From contig JALOLB010000005.1 in NCBI GenBank assembly GCA_025456225.1, positions 1 through 47,517 of the forward strand: a stretch of 47,517 nucleotides of DNA, written 5' to 3'. The translations under genes and the position numbers were made by a program. This DNA comes from Thermoanaerobaculaceae bacterium. Lineage in GTDB: Bacteria; Acidobacteriota; Thermoanaerobaculia; Thermoanaerobaculales; Thermoanaerobaculaceae. How positions within the stretch are numbered: position 1 is the first letter of the stretch; every line of letters begins with the position of its first letter. This document shows, piece after piece, positions 32,274-45,900 of the stretch. The notes beneath the pieces were generated by a model. The model ran no database searches. It saw nothing but the letters and a program-made list of their open reading frames with translations, and was not told the DNA's origin.

Positions 32274-35200
32274 CTACCAGGGCAGCGTCGACGGATCGGC
32301 GGGAAGCTGCGACAGGAGCACCTCGACGGCCCTGGCGAGCTGGGTGTCCCGATCGGCGGCCAGGTCGTCCTGGGGCGGCTGGGCGACGAGCACATCGGGA
32401 ACCGCGCCGTGGTTCTCCTCGTTGCGCCCCGAGCCAGCCACGTACCAGCCCCGCTCGGGCAGCCGCACGTGCGAGCCATCCACCAGGGTGGACCCGCCGG
32501 TCGAGATGACCGCCCCGAAGGTCGGCGTGCCGACCAGGCTGCCGCGCCCGAGGGTCTTGAACGCCCATGAGAAGATCTCGGCGTTGGAGTAGCTGGCCTC
32601 GTCACAGATCGTGAGAGCCGGCCGGGTCCAGGCCGACATCGGCAGGCGCTCGGCGTCGGGGTAGGCCCTGACCCCGGGATCGGCCCCGCGGGGCACGGTC
32701 CAGGCGTGCCGGCGCACCGTGAGAATGGTCAGGAGGTAGTCGGTGGTCCAGCCGCCGCCGTTGTTGCGCACGTCGATGAGCAGGCCCTGCTTGCCGTTGG
32801 CCGCCGCGAACAGGTCGCGCTCGAAGTCCTCGAGCGAGGGTGCGTCCATCCCCTCGATGTGGATGTACCCGAGCTTGCCTCCCGACCACCTGTCCACAAG
32901 CACCCGGCGCTCCTTCACCCATGCCCGATAGCGAGCGTCCTTGACCTGATCGAGGGAGACCGGCGTCACGACGACGTCTCGCTCCCCTCCCGTGCTGGCC
33001 ACCCGGAGCAGCACGCCCTGCTTGAGCGTGTCGGTGAGCATCGAGTAGAAGCTCCGATCCGCGAGGACCGGCTCTCCGTTCACCGCCAGGATGCGATCGC
33101 CAACCTTGAGGTTGACGTCGGTCCGTGCCGCCGGCGTGTCGGCCAGGACCTGGGTCACCACCACCGCCTTGCCGTCGGCCGCGGGCTCGATCTCGACCCC
33201 CAGGGAGCCCGTGGGGATCGGCTTGGGTGCTCCGGCGGCCCGGAACCGCATGTGCGAGGCGTTGAGCTCGCCGCCGAGGAGGTTCATCACTTCCTCGAAG
33301 TCCTCGCGGGTCGAGGCGCCGATGGCCAGGCGGCGGTAGGACTCGCGGAGGGCGGTCCAGTTGGCACCGTGGAACAGCGGGTCGTAGAAGCTGCGGTCCA
33401 GCTCCCGCCACGCCTCCGCGTAGACCTGCTCCCGGAGGGCCAGGCGGTCCACCTCGTGCCGGGCCGAGAAGACTACCGGGTCCCCGGCCTTGCCCTCCAG
33501 GTCGGTGCTCCCCACCGTGCCCTTGCCGCTGCGGTAGAGCACGAGCTTGCCATCCCTGGCAAAGGCGAGCTGCGTCGGCTTGCTGCCGCCGGTCGTGAGG
33601 CGCTTGAGCTCCTTGCCGTCCCAGCGCACCTTGTACAGGTCCCGCTCGCCCTCGATCTCGGCCGTGAAGACCACGGTCTTGCCATCCGGCGACACGGCCA
33701 GGCCTTCCTCGTCCCCCGGCAGCGCGATTACCAGGGTGGCGCGCTCGTGGATGCCATCGAGGTCGATGGCGACCGGCCGCGCCGCCGGGGCGGCCGGCTT
33801 GTCGGCGGCCCTGGCGTCCACCTTCGCCTTGTCGTCCGTCTTCTCGCCCGCGGGCTTCTTCCTCGCCTCCTCGTCCTCCCAGAGCAATACCCACTCCTCG
33901 GGGCTGCGCTCGTGGTCGGCGCGAGTGAGGTAGACGGCCCACACGTCCTGGGTGCGGGCGTGACGCCGGGACAGCCAGTAGAGCCTGCGCCCGTCGGGCG
34001 ACCAGGCAGGATCGACGTCGACTCCCGGGTGCTGCGACACGTTGACCGCCTGGCCGCCGGCCGCGGGGATGACGAACACCTCGCTGTTGGCTGCCTGGTC
34101 CTCCCGGGAGAAGGCCAGCCAGCGGGAGTCGGGGGACCAGGCGAACGCGACCGGGCTCCAGTGCTCGAAGAGCACCCTGGCCTCACTGCCGTCAGCCTTC
34201 GCCACCACCAGCCCGCCTCTCCCACGGGCGTAGGCCAGAGACTTGCCATCCGGCGAGAAGCGTGGGAGCGACTCGTCCTGGGCCGAGTCCGTGAGCCTGG
34301 TCTCGACGAAGGAGACGGAGCGCGAGAAGCTCCCGTCGTCGCGCCCCGCCGGCCGGGCGGACACCAGGTCGAGCTGCCCGTACCGGTCGGAGGCGTAGAC
34401 GAGCTGCTTGCCGTCGGGGCTCCAGGTCAGGTCCTGCTCCCGGGCCGGTGTCTCGGTCACCCGCACCGTCGGCGACGCCGCGATCGAGGCCACGTCCTTC
34501 CCCCGCCGGGCCACCACGAAGACGTCACCGGCCACCACCAGGGCGACCTGCTTGCCGTCGGGGGAAGCCACGATCTCCTCCGCATCGGCGGTGTAGGTCT
34601 TGCGCTCGACAGACGGCTGCAACGCATCCGCCGGCATGTCGAGCACCAGCGTCACGGGCTCGCCGCTGCCGTCGGCCGGCACGGTGTAGAGGCTCTCCCA
34701 CAGCTCGTAGGTCACGAGACGGCCATTGCCGGACACCCGCGGGCTCCGGACGTCGGCCCCGCTGTGCCGCGTGAGCTGGGTCAGCCTCCGGTCCGGGAGG
34801 TCGAGTCTGAAGAGGTTGCGGTCAGGGCCGCCGTTGTCGGAGCGGAACACGATCGCCTCGTTCCCCGCCCACGACACGCCGTCCTCGTCCCAGTCCGTGG
34901 TGGTCAGCCTCTCCAGCGCGCCGGTGGCCGTCTCGAACAGCCACAGGTCGCGGTTGGCGGCGCCGCGATAGTGCCGGCGCTGCGCGGGCGTGCCGCCGCG
35001 TACCAGTGCCAGGTGCTTCCCGTCCGGCGACGGCACGGCCTCGACGGCCAGGATGCGGCATGCCAGCGACTCGGTCCCCCCGGCCTGGGGGATGCGGTAG
35101 ATGGCCGGCATCCGATCGGGTGACTCGTGCCGCCGCGACACGAACACGAGGTCGTCCGCGAGCGCACCCATGACGGTGTCGGCGGCCTCGTGGAAGGTGA

Positions 35201-35504
35201 GGCGGCGGGACTGACCCTGCTGGAGGTCCAGGATGTAGACGTCGTCCCCGCCTTCCCGGCTGGAGACGAACGCGATCCGCTGGCCGTCGGGCAGCCACAC
35301 CGGGTGGTGGTCGTAGCCCGGGTTGGCGGTGACCCGCTGGGCCGTCCAGCCACCCGTCGGCGCGATCCAGATGTCCCCCTGCCACGAGAAGGCGATCTTG
35401 CTCGCATCCGGGGAGGGCGCGGGGTGTCGAGGCATGACGGGAGCGGCAGCCATCGCGCTGCCAGCCACGAGGACGAGAGCCAGGACGAGCTTCTTCGGAT
35501 GCAC
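32274..35504 (-). CDS. Secreted tricorn-like protease (PD40 propellers, PDZ, peptidase S41)
   Basis: Serine peptidase of the tricorn family, thought to degrade oligopeptides. 1076 aa. A signal peptide (VHPKKLVLALVLVAGSAMAAA) predicts a periplasmic location. Residues about 30-670 carry WD40-like PD40 repeats (SPDGKQL, SPDSRWLAFSR, SPDGRRLYWLSR). A PDZ domain is at about 768-820 (DRILAVNGEPV) and the S41 domain at about 868-1068: LLIDVRNNGGGWTTDYL, then DEASYSNAEIFSWAF with the likely nucleophile Ser. An insert rich in Lys/Ala (KPAGEKTDDKAKVDARAADK) follows the propellers. The start is a GTG after AAGGGGG; the frame is open further upstream but without a better start. Confidence 0.92.
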   Translation of the reverse strand: MHPKKLVLALVLVAGSAMAAAPVMPRHPAPSPDASKIAFSWQGDIWIAPTGGWTAQRVTANPGYDHHPVWLPDGQRIAFVSSREGGDDVYILDLQQGQSRRLTFHEAADTVMGALADDLVFVSRRHESPDRMPAIYRIPQAGGTESLACRILAVEAVPSPDGKHLALVRGGTPAQRRHYRGAANRDLWLFETATGALERLTTTDWDEDGVSWAGNEAIVFRSDNGGPDRNLFRLDLPDRRLTQLTRHSGADVRSPRVSGNGRLVTYELWESLYTVPADGSGEPVTLVLDMPADALQPSVERKTYTADAEEIVASPDGKQVALVVAGDVFVVARRGKDVASIAASPTVRVTETPAREQDLTWSPDGKQLVYASDRYGQLDLVSARPAGRDDGSFSRSVSFVETRLTDSAQDESLPRFSPDGKSLAYARGRGGLVVAKADGSEARVLFEHWSPVAFAWSPDSRWLAFSREDQAANSEVFVIPAAGGQAVNVSQHPGVDVDPAWSPDGRRLYWLSRRHARTQDVWAVYLTRADHERSPEEWVLLWEDEEARKKPAGEKTDDKAKVDARAADKPAAPAARPVAIDLDGIHERATLVIALPGDEEGLAVSPDGKTVVFTAEIEGERDLYKVRWDGKELKRLTTGGSKPTQLAFARDGKLVLYRSGKGTVGSTDLEGKAGDPVVFSARHEVDRLALREQVYAEAWRELDRSFYDPLFHGANWTALRESYRRLAIGASTREDFEEVMNLLGGELNASHMRFRAAGAPKPIPTGSLGVEIEPAADGKAVVVTQVLADTPAARTDVNLKVGDRILAVNGEPVLADRSFYSMLTDTLKQGVLLRVASTGGERDVVVTPVSLDQVKDARYRAWVKERRVLVDRWSGGKLGYIHIEGMDAPSLEDFERDLFAAANGKQGLLIDVRNNGGGWTTDYLLTILTVRRHAWTVPRGADPGVRAYPDAERLPMSAWTRPALTICDEASYSNAEIFSWAFKTLGRGSLVGTPTFGAVISTGGSTLVDGSHVRLPERGWYVAGSGRNEENHGAVPDVLVAQPPQDDLAADRDTQLARAVEVLLSQLPADPSTLPW

Positions 35505-35529
35505 AGGACCCCCTTGAAGTCGGAACAGC

Positions 35530-36438
35530 TCAGTCGGGACCGGAGACCATGGCCCGGGCGGCTGCGGCCTCGCCCATGCGGACGAGCACACCACAGAGCT
35601 CCCCGTTGCGTTCCCAGGGAAGCGGGTACTCCACTCCGAGCTCGGCGTCGGGTCTCCTGGACGCCAGGCGCAGAGTACCCTCGGACGGCGCGACAAGACG
35701 GACAAGAGGAACGTCCCGGGACACCCAGCCCGACACCAGACGACCTGCCTGCAGCTCGTCCCGGCGTTGCAGCGTCTCCCAGATCGCCTGGGAACCCCCG
35801 GCCCTGGGGACAGCCGGCACCGGGAAGCCGCACACCACGTCCCACGCCGCCGCGGTCGGAAGGTCGTCCGCCGGCGTGGCTCCGGTGCCGCCCCAGAGCA
35901 GCTCGGCAGGCATCCCGGCCGCGCCGGCCGCGGGTCCCCATCCGCCCGGGAAGCGGGCTGCGGCCTCGATGAGGGCGGCCGCGCCGGAGGGCTCGCGGGT
36001 CTCCAGACCGACCCAGTGCGAGGCGCCCTCGGCCAGGTCGCAGATGGCCACCTCGAGGCGTGCGCCGACCCGTCGGAGCCGCGCCGGCAGGGCGGCGGCC
36101 TCGGGTGCCAGGTGCTCGCGGAGCAGGGCGTCGTCGAGCCAGCCCGGGATCCGCCAGGCATCCGGGACGATCGTCACGGGAGAGCCCCCGAGCCGATGAC
36201 GGGCGCCCTCGAGGAGAGGCGTCAGCAGCGGGCAGCCCAGCTCGCCCTGACGCCGCCAGCGGCGCGCGCCTTCTTCGGCCTCGCCCAGCACGGCCAGCGC
36301 GGCCACCTGGGCGCCCAGGCCCGCGCCTCGCCCCATGGACCAGCGGAGCCCCTCCCGCGCCAGGGTTGCCACCGCACCCGCCGCGAAGGCGGTCTGGATC
36401 CCATCCGCCAGCACGACCAGCCCTCGCCGCTCGCTCAT
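35530..36438 (-). CDS. Degenerate patatin-like protein
   Basis: 302 aa, cytoplasmic by appearance. The N-terminus (GLVVLADGIQTAFAAGAVATLAREGLRWSMGRGAGLGAQ) aligns by eye with the patatin oxyanion-loop helix and nucleophile elbow. The elbow, normally G-x-S-x-G, reads GRGAGLG with no serine, and no catalytic D-G-G/A is seen near ATPADDLPTAAA. If the relation is right, it is a catalytically dead patatin-like protein. It lies between two secreted peptidase genes on the same strand with short gaps (25 bases on each side), so it is cotranscribed with them. Patatin assignment is tentative. Confidence 0.55.
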   Translation of the reverse strand: MSERRGLVVLADGIQTAFAAGAVATLAREGLRWSMGRGAGLGAQVAALAVLGEAEEGARRWRRQGELGCPLLTPLLEGARHRLGGSPVTIVPDAWRIPGWLDDALLREHLAPEAAALPARLRRVGARLEVAICDLAEGASHWVGLETREPSGAAALIEAAARFPGGWGPAAGAAGMPAELLWGGTGATPADDLPTAAAWDVVCGFPVPAVPRAGGSQAIWETLQRRDELQAGRLVSGWVSRDVPLVRLVAPSEGTLRLASRRPDAELGVEYPLPWERNGELCGVLVRMGEAAAARAMVSGPD

Positions 36439-36463
36439 GCGCTACGGTCCCTGCCCGCGATTG

Positions 36464-38551
<2,088 letters not shown>

Positions 38552-38619
38552 GGCTCATCCTCCGGCCCACCGCAGCGGGCGGGCAATGGTAGCACCGCCC
38601 CACTCCCACCCACCCACCC

Positions 38620-38759
38620 GGCCTCAGGTCTTCCGCCCGCCCCCCACCCGTCCTCAGGCCTCAGTGGACGCAGGCCTCAGGCTCCCCACCCACCTGCTTC
38701 TCTCTCGTAGGACCTGAGGCCTGAAGCCTGAGGTCTGAGGCCTGGGTGGGTGGGGGTGG
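38620..38759. repeat. CCTCAGG-word palindrome (second copy)
   Basis: CAGGCCTCAGG at 38671-38681 is the exact reverse complement of CCTGAGGCCTG at 38713-38723, with further CCTCAGG words to the left and CCTGAGG/TCTGAGG words to the right, then GGGTGGGTGGGGG. The words are those of the window-start repeat at 1-344. It sits between divergent gene starts (S9 peptidase and metallophosphoesterase). Confidence 0.75.
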
Positions 38760-38795
38760 GAAGGCGGGCTGGGTGGGATCGGTTAAGGTACGCCG

Positions 38796-39935
38796 ATGAG
38801 CGAGACCGCCCGTATGGCCGTCTTCCTGAGTATTGCCCTCAGCATCTGGGCGCTCATGCACGTGTACGTGGCGCACCGCGTCTGGCGGCTGTCCCTGCTG
38901 GGAGCGCCCCATGGGCACCTCGCGCTGGTGGTCGCCCTGCTGCTGCTCTGGATCTCCTATCCCCTGGGGCGCCTCCTCGACCGGTTGGAGCTGCCAACGG
39001 CCTCCTACCTCCTGGAGCTGACTGGCGCCACGTGGATGGGCGTGCTGTTCCTGCTGCTCGCATCCCTCGTCGTCGTGGATCTCCTGACGGGGTTCGGTGC
39101 GTGGGGTGGGCAGATGGTGCCGAGGCTGCGCGCCGGGGCGGTCGGGGCTGCACTGCTCCTGAGCGTGATCGGTCTCGGGCAGGGCCTGCGACCGCCGGTG
39201 GTCAGGGAGCTCGACGTCCGGCTCCCGGGGCTGCCACCCGACGCCGAGGGCCTGCGGGTGGTCCAGCTCTCGGACATGCACCTGGGCCCTCTGCTCGGCG
39301 AGCGATGGCTCGCGCCCCTGGTCGACCGGGTCTGCGCCCTCCATCCGGACCTCGTGGTGATCACCGGGGACCTCGTGGACTCGGACAGCGACCACGTGGA
39401 AGACCTCCTGCCGATCCTCCGCCGTCTGCGCGCGCCTCTTGGGACCTTCGCCGTGACCGGGAACCACGAGTTCTACGCCGGTCTCGAGCGCTCGGTCAGG
39501 CTCCTGCAGGATGCCGGGTTCGAGGTCCTCCGCGACCGCCACGTCGAGGTTCGCCCCGGTCTCGTGTTGGCGGGAGTGGATGACCTCGTGACCCGGCACC
39601 ACTTCGGGCTCCGAAACGGCGCCCTGGTCACCGCCCTCGCCGGCAGGCCGGCAGGTGCCACCATCCTGCTGTCTCACAGCCCGCTGCTGGCCGAGCAGGC
39701 CGCCGAGCTGGGGGCCGGGCTGATGCTGTCCGGCCACACCCACGACGGGCAGATCTGGCCGTTCGGCCTCCTCGTGCGCCTGCAGTTCCGCCTCATGGGA
39801 GGCCTGTACGACGTCGGGCCGATGCAGGTGCTCGTCTCGCGGGGCACGGGCACCTGGGGCCCCCGCATGCGCCTGTGGCGTCCCAGCGAGATCTGGGTCC
39901 TGACGCTGCGACCGGCCCCTGGTGCCAGCAGATGA
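38796..39935 (+). CDS. Membrane-anchored metallophosphoesterase (YaeI/YkuE type)
   Basis: 379 aa. Residues 1-135 hold four membrane segments; the rest is a calcineurin-like phosphoesterase. Metal motifs: QLSDMHLG, ITGDLVD, TGNHEF, LLSHSP and SGHTHDGQ, all present in order. The family includes UDP-2,3-diacylglucosamine and related lipid-linked hydrolases, so a lipid or nucleotide-sugar substrate is possible. A GTACG context precedes the ATG, with no strong ribosome site. It is convergent with the giant protein gene, six bases between stops. Confidence 0.88.
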   Translation: MSETARMAVFLSIALSIWALMHVYVAHRVWRLSLLGAPHGHLALVVALLLLWISYPLGRLLDRLELPTASYLLELTGATWMGVLFLLLASLVVVDLLTGFGAWGGQMVPRLRAGAVGAALLLSVIGLGQGLRPPVVRELDVRLPGLPPDAEGLRVVQLSDMHLGPLLGERWLAPLVDRVCALHPDLVVITGDLVDSDSDHVEDLLPILRRLRAPLGTFAVTGNHEFYAGLERSVRLLQDAGFEVLRDRHVEVRPGLVLAGVDDLVTRHHFGLRNGALVTALAGRPAGATILLSHSPLLAEQAAELGAGLMLSGHTHDGQIWPFGLLVRLQFRLMGGLYDVGPMQVLVSRGTGTWGPRMRLWRPSEIWVLTLRPAPGASR

Positions 39936-39941
39936 AGAATG

Positions 39942-42900
39942 CTAGAGGCTGCCTGCCACCCGGAACCCGACGTAGGTGAGCGCGCTCCCGGGCGCCTCCG
40001 AGAGGCGCTTCGCCGAGCGGCAGTTGCGGGCCTCGCTCAGCCACCGTCCACTGCGCACGACCCTGTTCGTTCCGGTTGCAGGTCCCCTCGGATCGGTCTG
40101 GGACGGAGCCGAGTAGGCGCCGAACCAGTCGCTCACCCACTCCCACAGGTTCCCGTGCATGTCGTACAACCCGAACCCGTTGGGGCGCTTGAAGGCAACC
40201 GGCTTGGCGCCGTCAGGAGCGTTGTTGCCGCACCACCACATGTACCCCGTGGAGGTCCCGCACGCTCCGCACTCGTGCGTGCAGTCCAGGGCATCGCCGA
40301 ATGAGAATCGGGTCGTCGTCCCGGCCCGGGCGGCGTACTCCCACTCGGCCTCCGTGGGCAGACGCAGGCTTCCTGCCCCGAGCTGACCCGTGGCCTGCAG
40401 GTGGGCGTTGAGCCTGTCCAGGAAGCCCCCGGGACCGGCAACCGCCTGCCACGAGACCTGGCACACCGGATGCGTCGAGCCGGCGCCGCAGTCCTGGTTG
40501 GGGAGGGTCCCCATGACCGCTTGCCACTGGCTCTGGGTCACCTCGTACTTGCCGACGAAGACCTCCCTCGAAAGCAGGACGTTGTGCTGAGGCGTCTCGG
40601 GCTCCTCCCGCGCCGGGTCGGTGGTCGGCGACCCCATCATGAAGCTCCCGGACGGGACCCGTACAAGGACCATCGGCACGGAGCCCGGGAGCTTCAAGGA
40701 GAGCTCCTCGCGACCCGAGGTTCCCTGCGCCACGACGCGCGCTGGCACGTAGACCGGGTCACCCGACCGGTTGTCGATCACCGACGCGTAGGCGAGAAAC
40801 CCGCCGCCCAGGGTGGACGTGCTCAGGACCGCATAGCCGTCCGTCACCTCGGCACTCGTGACCTTGGTGTAGATCCTGTCAATCTGCTTGAACTCGTAAG
40901 GCTTGAGCTGCCAGGACTGAGCCCCGGCGGTGGAGCCGTCGCCGCGGAGCAGCAGGCACTCCAGGCTGAGCGTGCGGGAGGTCGTGTTGACGAACCCGAT
41001 GTTGGTGCGGAAGCCCTGGTCCGTGCCGGGGGACTGGGCCAGCCCCACCAGTCGGGCGGGCTGCGCGAATGGAACGGTCTCCACCGTGCCGGCAGCCGGG
41101 ATGAACTGGCCGAACGTTCCGGACGGCTGGTCGTTGTAGGTCCGGCTGGTCGCCATGACCCGGCCCACCGTCGGCACGATTCGCAGCGTCGCCGCGCCGG
41201 AGAACCCGAAGATGCTCTCCAGCACGTCCGGGAACCGCTCGCTCTGCCCGGCGGCGAGGGTCCGGCTGACGCTCTGGGGTGACGTGTTGTCGGTGTCTCG
41301 CTTGAGAAGCTCGATCCGGAACGTCGCCGCCGAGGCGGTCGGGTTGTGGACCTCCAGATCGGTTCGCCAGTTGGTGTTGGCCGTGCCGGTCGAGTGGGCA
41401 GCCCCTGGAACGAAGAGCGTCTGGCCCACAGGGGGCCTCACCGTGACCTGCACGGTGGAGGACCAGTCGGACTTCAGGTCCTGGTTGTTGCAGCGGTCGA
41501 CGGCGCGGACCCTGTAGAAGAGAGTGGTCGTCGCCTCGACCTCGGTGTGCCAGAAGCTGCGGCTGCTCGCGGACACCGGGAACGTCTGGGGGTCGGAGAA
41601 GGAGGAGCTGGAAGCCTCCTGCAGCTCGTAGGTGCCGTCCGGGCTGGTGCTGGACCAGCCGACCGTGAAGTCGGCACTGGCCGATGCCTCGGCTGGTCCG
41701 CGCAGCGACGGTGCCGGGGGCGTCGCACACCCGCTCCCGCCCACCACGATCTCGCCGCTCCTGGAGCATGTGGACGCGCCTGCCCGCACGGTCAGACGCC
41801 ACGTGTAGACACCCGATGTCGTGTAGGTGTGGGTCGGGTTCTGCTGGGTGCTGGGGGTGCTCCGGTCCCCGAAGTCCCACTCGTAGGTGGCACTCTCGCT
41901 GCAGCTCAGGACCTGGGCCGTGGCGCTGAATCTCACCGCCAGGGGCGAGCTCCCGGAGCTCGGTGCGGCCGTGGCCGTGCAGCCCAGCCAGCAGATGGCC
42001 GATCCGGAGACCAGGAGGGTGTGCTCGGAGCCGGCGCCCGCTGCAAAGACCTGGTTGAGGTAGTACAGGCTGTTCGGCACCGAGCGGTTGGTGGTCGTGC
42101 CGTCTGCGAGCTGGCCCAGCCAGTTGCGACCCCACGTGCTGACCCCGGCGGCACCCTGCAGGGCGACGCTGTGCTCCGAGCCGGCGACGACACCCTCGAC
42201 CGGGCCGATCCCCACCACCCTGGCGGGGACGCTGGCATAGGAGACACCGGTGCCGAGGCCGAGCTGCCCCGACCGGTTGTAGCCCCAGCTCCACAGCGTC
42301 TTGTCCGCCTTCACGGCCAGCGTGTGCAGGGTGCCCCCCGCCACCTGCGTCACGTCACCGATCGATGTCAGCTTGTGGGGAACCGGACGATCAGTGCGGG
42401 CGCCATCTCCCAGCTGATAGTAGTAGTCGCTGCCCCAGACCCAGAGGCTGCGGTCACTGGTCAGAGCCAGGCTGTGGAAGGTGCCGCCAACCACGGTCGT
42501 CACGCCGGTGATGCCGGTCAGCTCGACCGGGACCCGTTGGGTGGTGGTGCTGCCGTTCCCCACCTGGCCGGACCCGTTGTACCCCCAGGCCCACACCTTG
42601 CCGCCCGGAGTGACGGCCAGGGCATGGTATGCCCCTGCCGCGATCCCCGAGATCTTCGGAAGGCCGGTGATCCGTGCCGGCGCGACGCGGGTTTCCTCCG
42701 TCCCCTCCCCGAGCTGCCCGTAGAAGTTGTCCCCCCAGCTCCACACCTCCCCGCCGGAGGTCAGGGCCAGGCTGAACGCATAGCCGGTCGCCACCGCGAC
42801 GGCATTCTGCACGCCCGGCACCACGGTCGGCTGCTCCTTCACCAGGCCCCCGCTGTCGTAGCCGAGCTGGCCCAGGTTGTTGACGCCCCAGGACAGGATC

Positions 42901-45900
42901 ACCCCGTCGTTGCGGAGCGCAAGGCTGTGGGCGCCGCCGGCCGACACCGCCACCACGTCCCCCACACCAGCGACGTCCACGAGAGTGGACGAGTAGACGG
43001 TCCGGCCGAGACCGAGCTGGCCGTACTCGTCGTACCCCCAGGCCATGACCGTGCCGCCGGTCTGGATCGCGAAGCTGCTGCGCGACCCTGCCGCGATGCC
43101 CGTGGCTCCGCTCACTCCCGACACCTTCACGGGGGTCAGCCGCAGCACGGTGGAGCCATCTCCGATCTGGCCGGAGTCGCCATCTCCCCAGGCCCACACC
43201 GAGCCGTCGCTCCTTCGAGCGAGGCCATGCTGGTCGCCTGCAACCACCTCGACGATCGAGGAGAGCCCGCTGACCTGGACCGGCTTCGCCCGAGGCGTCG
43301 TGGTGCCATCGCCGAGCTGGCCGTACTCATTCCAGCCCCACGCATAGACCTTCCCGTCCGCGCCCAGCGCATAGCTCGCCCATCCACCCGCGGCGATCGC
43401 AGCAATGGGAGGAAGCCCGCTGACCAGCACCGGCACGTTGCGGTTCTGGGTCGTGCCGTCGCCCACCTCTCCGTCCCCGTTGAACCCCCAGCAGTAGACC
43501 CGTCCGTCGAGCGTGAGAGCCATCGTGTGCCAGTTGCCGATGGCAACCTGCCTGATGCTGTTGACCCCGAGCACGAGAACCGGTGCAGACTGCGCGGTGG
43601 TGTTGCCAATGCCGAGCTGACCATAGGCGTTGTTGCCCCACACCCACACGGTGTTGTTGGAGCGGAGCACGACGCGGTGGTTGCGTCCCAGCGCCTGCGT
43701 CACGGCGTTGAGACCCGCGACCTGCCGCGGCGCGTCGACTCCGAAGCCCCACTCCCACACCGAGCCGTCAGTCCTCAGAACCGCCATGCTGTGATCGGAC
43801 CCTGCGTCGACGAACCCGACGTCCGAGAGGACTGCCAGCCTGACCGGGCTCGAGTGGTGGGTGAGGGTCGAGTCGCCGAGCTGGGCCGCGTTGTTGGCAC
43901 CGAACTCCCAGATCGTGCTGTCGGTCTTGCGGAGGATGGTGTGGCTGCCTCCCGAGGAGACCTGGGCCACGTTCTGAAGGCCCGGGATCTGGGCGGGCAC
44001 TGCCCGGATACGGGGCTTGTCGGCGAAGCCGAGCTGGCCGAGGTTGTTTGCTCCGGCCGCCTGCAGCTTCACAGCCGTGGCGGCCATCGTGTCTTCTCCG
44101 GCCTCCGTTCCGTCGTCGTCCTCGCGCACGACACCCGGCAGCGGCTCCGACTGCGCCGTGCCCGGCACGGCCGGGCTGGCCTGGAGGCCCCGGCCCACCG
44201 GGATCACCTGCACCGGGTCACCGGTCCGGTTGTCGATGACCGAGGCGTAGGCCAGGTAGGCCGCGCCTGCCTGGGCCGACTGGACGACCGCGAAGGCGTC
44301 GTCGAGAGCCGAGCCGTAGGCAGCCAGGACATCGTTGAGCTGCGTGTAGCCGTACGGTCGCAGGGTCACCGTCCGGCCACCCAGCAGGCTGCCGTTGGCC
44401 CGGTAGAGGTCGAGCTTCACATCGAGGTTGACTCCCAGCACGCTCGCGAAGCCGATGTTGGTCCGGTAGTCGGCGTTGCGGCTGAGCTGGATGAGCCGCG
44501 CCGTCTCCCCCGTCCTGATGGCGCGGCCCGTGGAGTACCCCTCGATGTACTGCCCGTAGGTTCCAGTCGTCGCGTCGTTGTAGGTCCTGGACGTGACAAC
44601 CAGCTCCCCGTCGGCACCGATGAGGATCGCCCCGGAGCTCGACGAGCGGGCGAAGGTGTCCTCCACCACGTCCGGCAGCTTGAGCGACTGCCACGCCGGT
44701 ACGGACACCTTCCAGCCGAGCGCCCCGGTGTTGTCGACGTCCTTGTCGAGGAAGTAGAGAGTTGCCGTGACCGCCTTGCTGCCCGGGTTGTGCAGCACCA
44801 CGTCGGAGACCCAGTTGGTGCCGAGCGCCCCGGCCGTGTGGGCGGCGTCCGGGATCATGAAGAGGCGGGGCCATGCCTCGCTGACCGAGTCGGCGTTCGA
44901 CACCATCACCCGCCCCGTCTTCTGACAGACGACTCCGCCGACGCTGGCGGTGAGCTTCCAGGTGTAGGTGCCAGCGGCGGTGTACGTGTGCGACACGGAG
45001 GCCGACGAGGCGTGCGGCATCCCATCCCCGAAGTCCCAGTCCATGGTCAGGGTGCCCGAGCACGTGCCCCGATCGGCCGTGCCGGTGAAGCTCACGCCCA
45101 GAGGTGGTCGCCCGGCGACCTTCGTTGCGGTGGCACCGCAGGTAAGGGAGCACTCCAGCACGGTGACAGTCCCGGACTTCGTGCAGCTCTGTCCCCCGGT
45201 CGTCACGATGAGCTTCCAGGTGAACGTGCCGGCCGTGGCATAGGTGTGGGTCGGGCTGGGCTGCGCGGAGTGGGCGCTGCCGTCGCCGAAGTCCCAGTTG
45301 TACACCACGCTGCCACCACAACTGCTGGTCGTCGCCCCTCCCTGGAACTGCACCTGCAGGGGCGCGCCCCCGCTCGATGGCGTCGCCGAGGCACTGCACG
45401 AGAGGCTGCAGGTGCTCACCACCACCACGCCGCTCTTGACGCACGGCACGCCCTCGATGCTGGCGGTCATCTTCCAGGTGAAGGTGCCGGGGGTCGTGTA
45501 GGTGTGCGTGGGGCTCTTGAGCGTCGAGTGCTGGGTGCCGTCGTCGAAGTCCCAGTCGTAGGCGACAGCCCCGGCGCAGCCGACCGGGTTGTCCGAGCCG
45601 GTGAACTGGACCGCGAGCGGCGCCGCGCCCGAGCCCGTGCTGGCCGTGGCGCCACAGCCAAGGGTGCACTCCGAGCCGGCCCGCTGGACGAGTCGATCGT
45701 CACTGAAGGGCGTCAACCCGCTGTCGCTCTCGAAGATCGCCACGACGTGGAAGGTCTGGGACCCGGTGGTGCCGGCGGGAGGCGTGGCGACATACGTCAG
45801 CTCGGCGGTCTCGCCGGCCGCCAGGGGAAGCTCCCATACGACCTTGCCGGAGACCAGGGTTCCGGAATCGCTGATGCCGGAAACACCCCAGCCGACCGGA

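Noticed and set aside
35505-36161. N-terminal extension of the tricorn-like protease
   Set aside because: It overlaps the patatin-like gene out of frame and would bury the signal peptide.
39942-40690. True formylglycine-generating enzyme
   Set aside because: Only one cysteine is present where the active enzyme needs a pair, and the domain is at the end of a secreted adhesin-like protein; no sulfatase is nearby.
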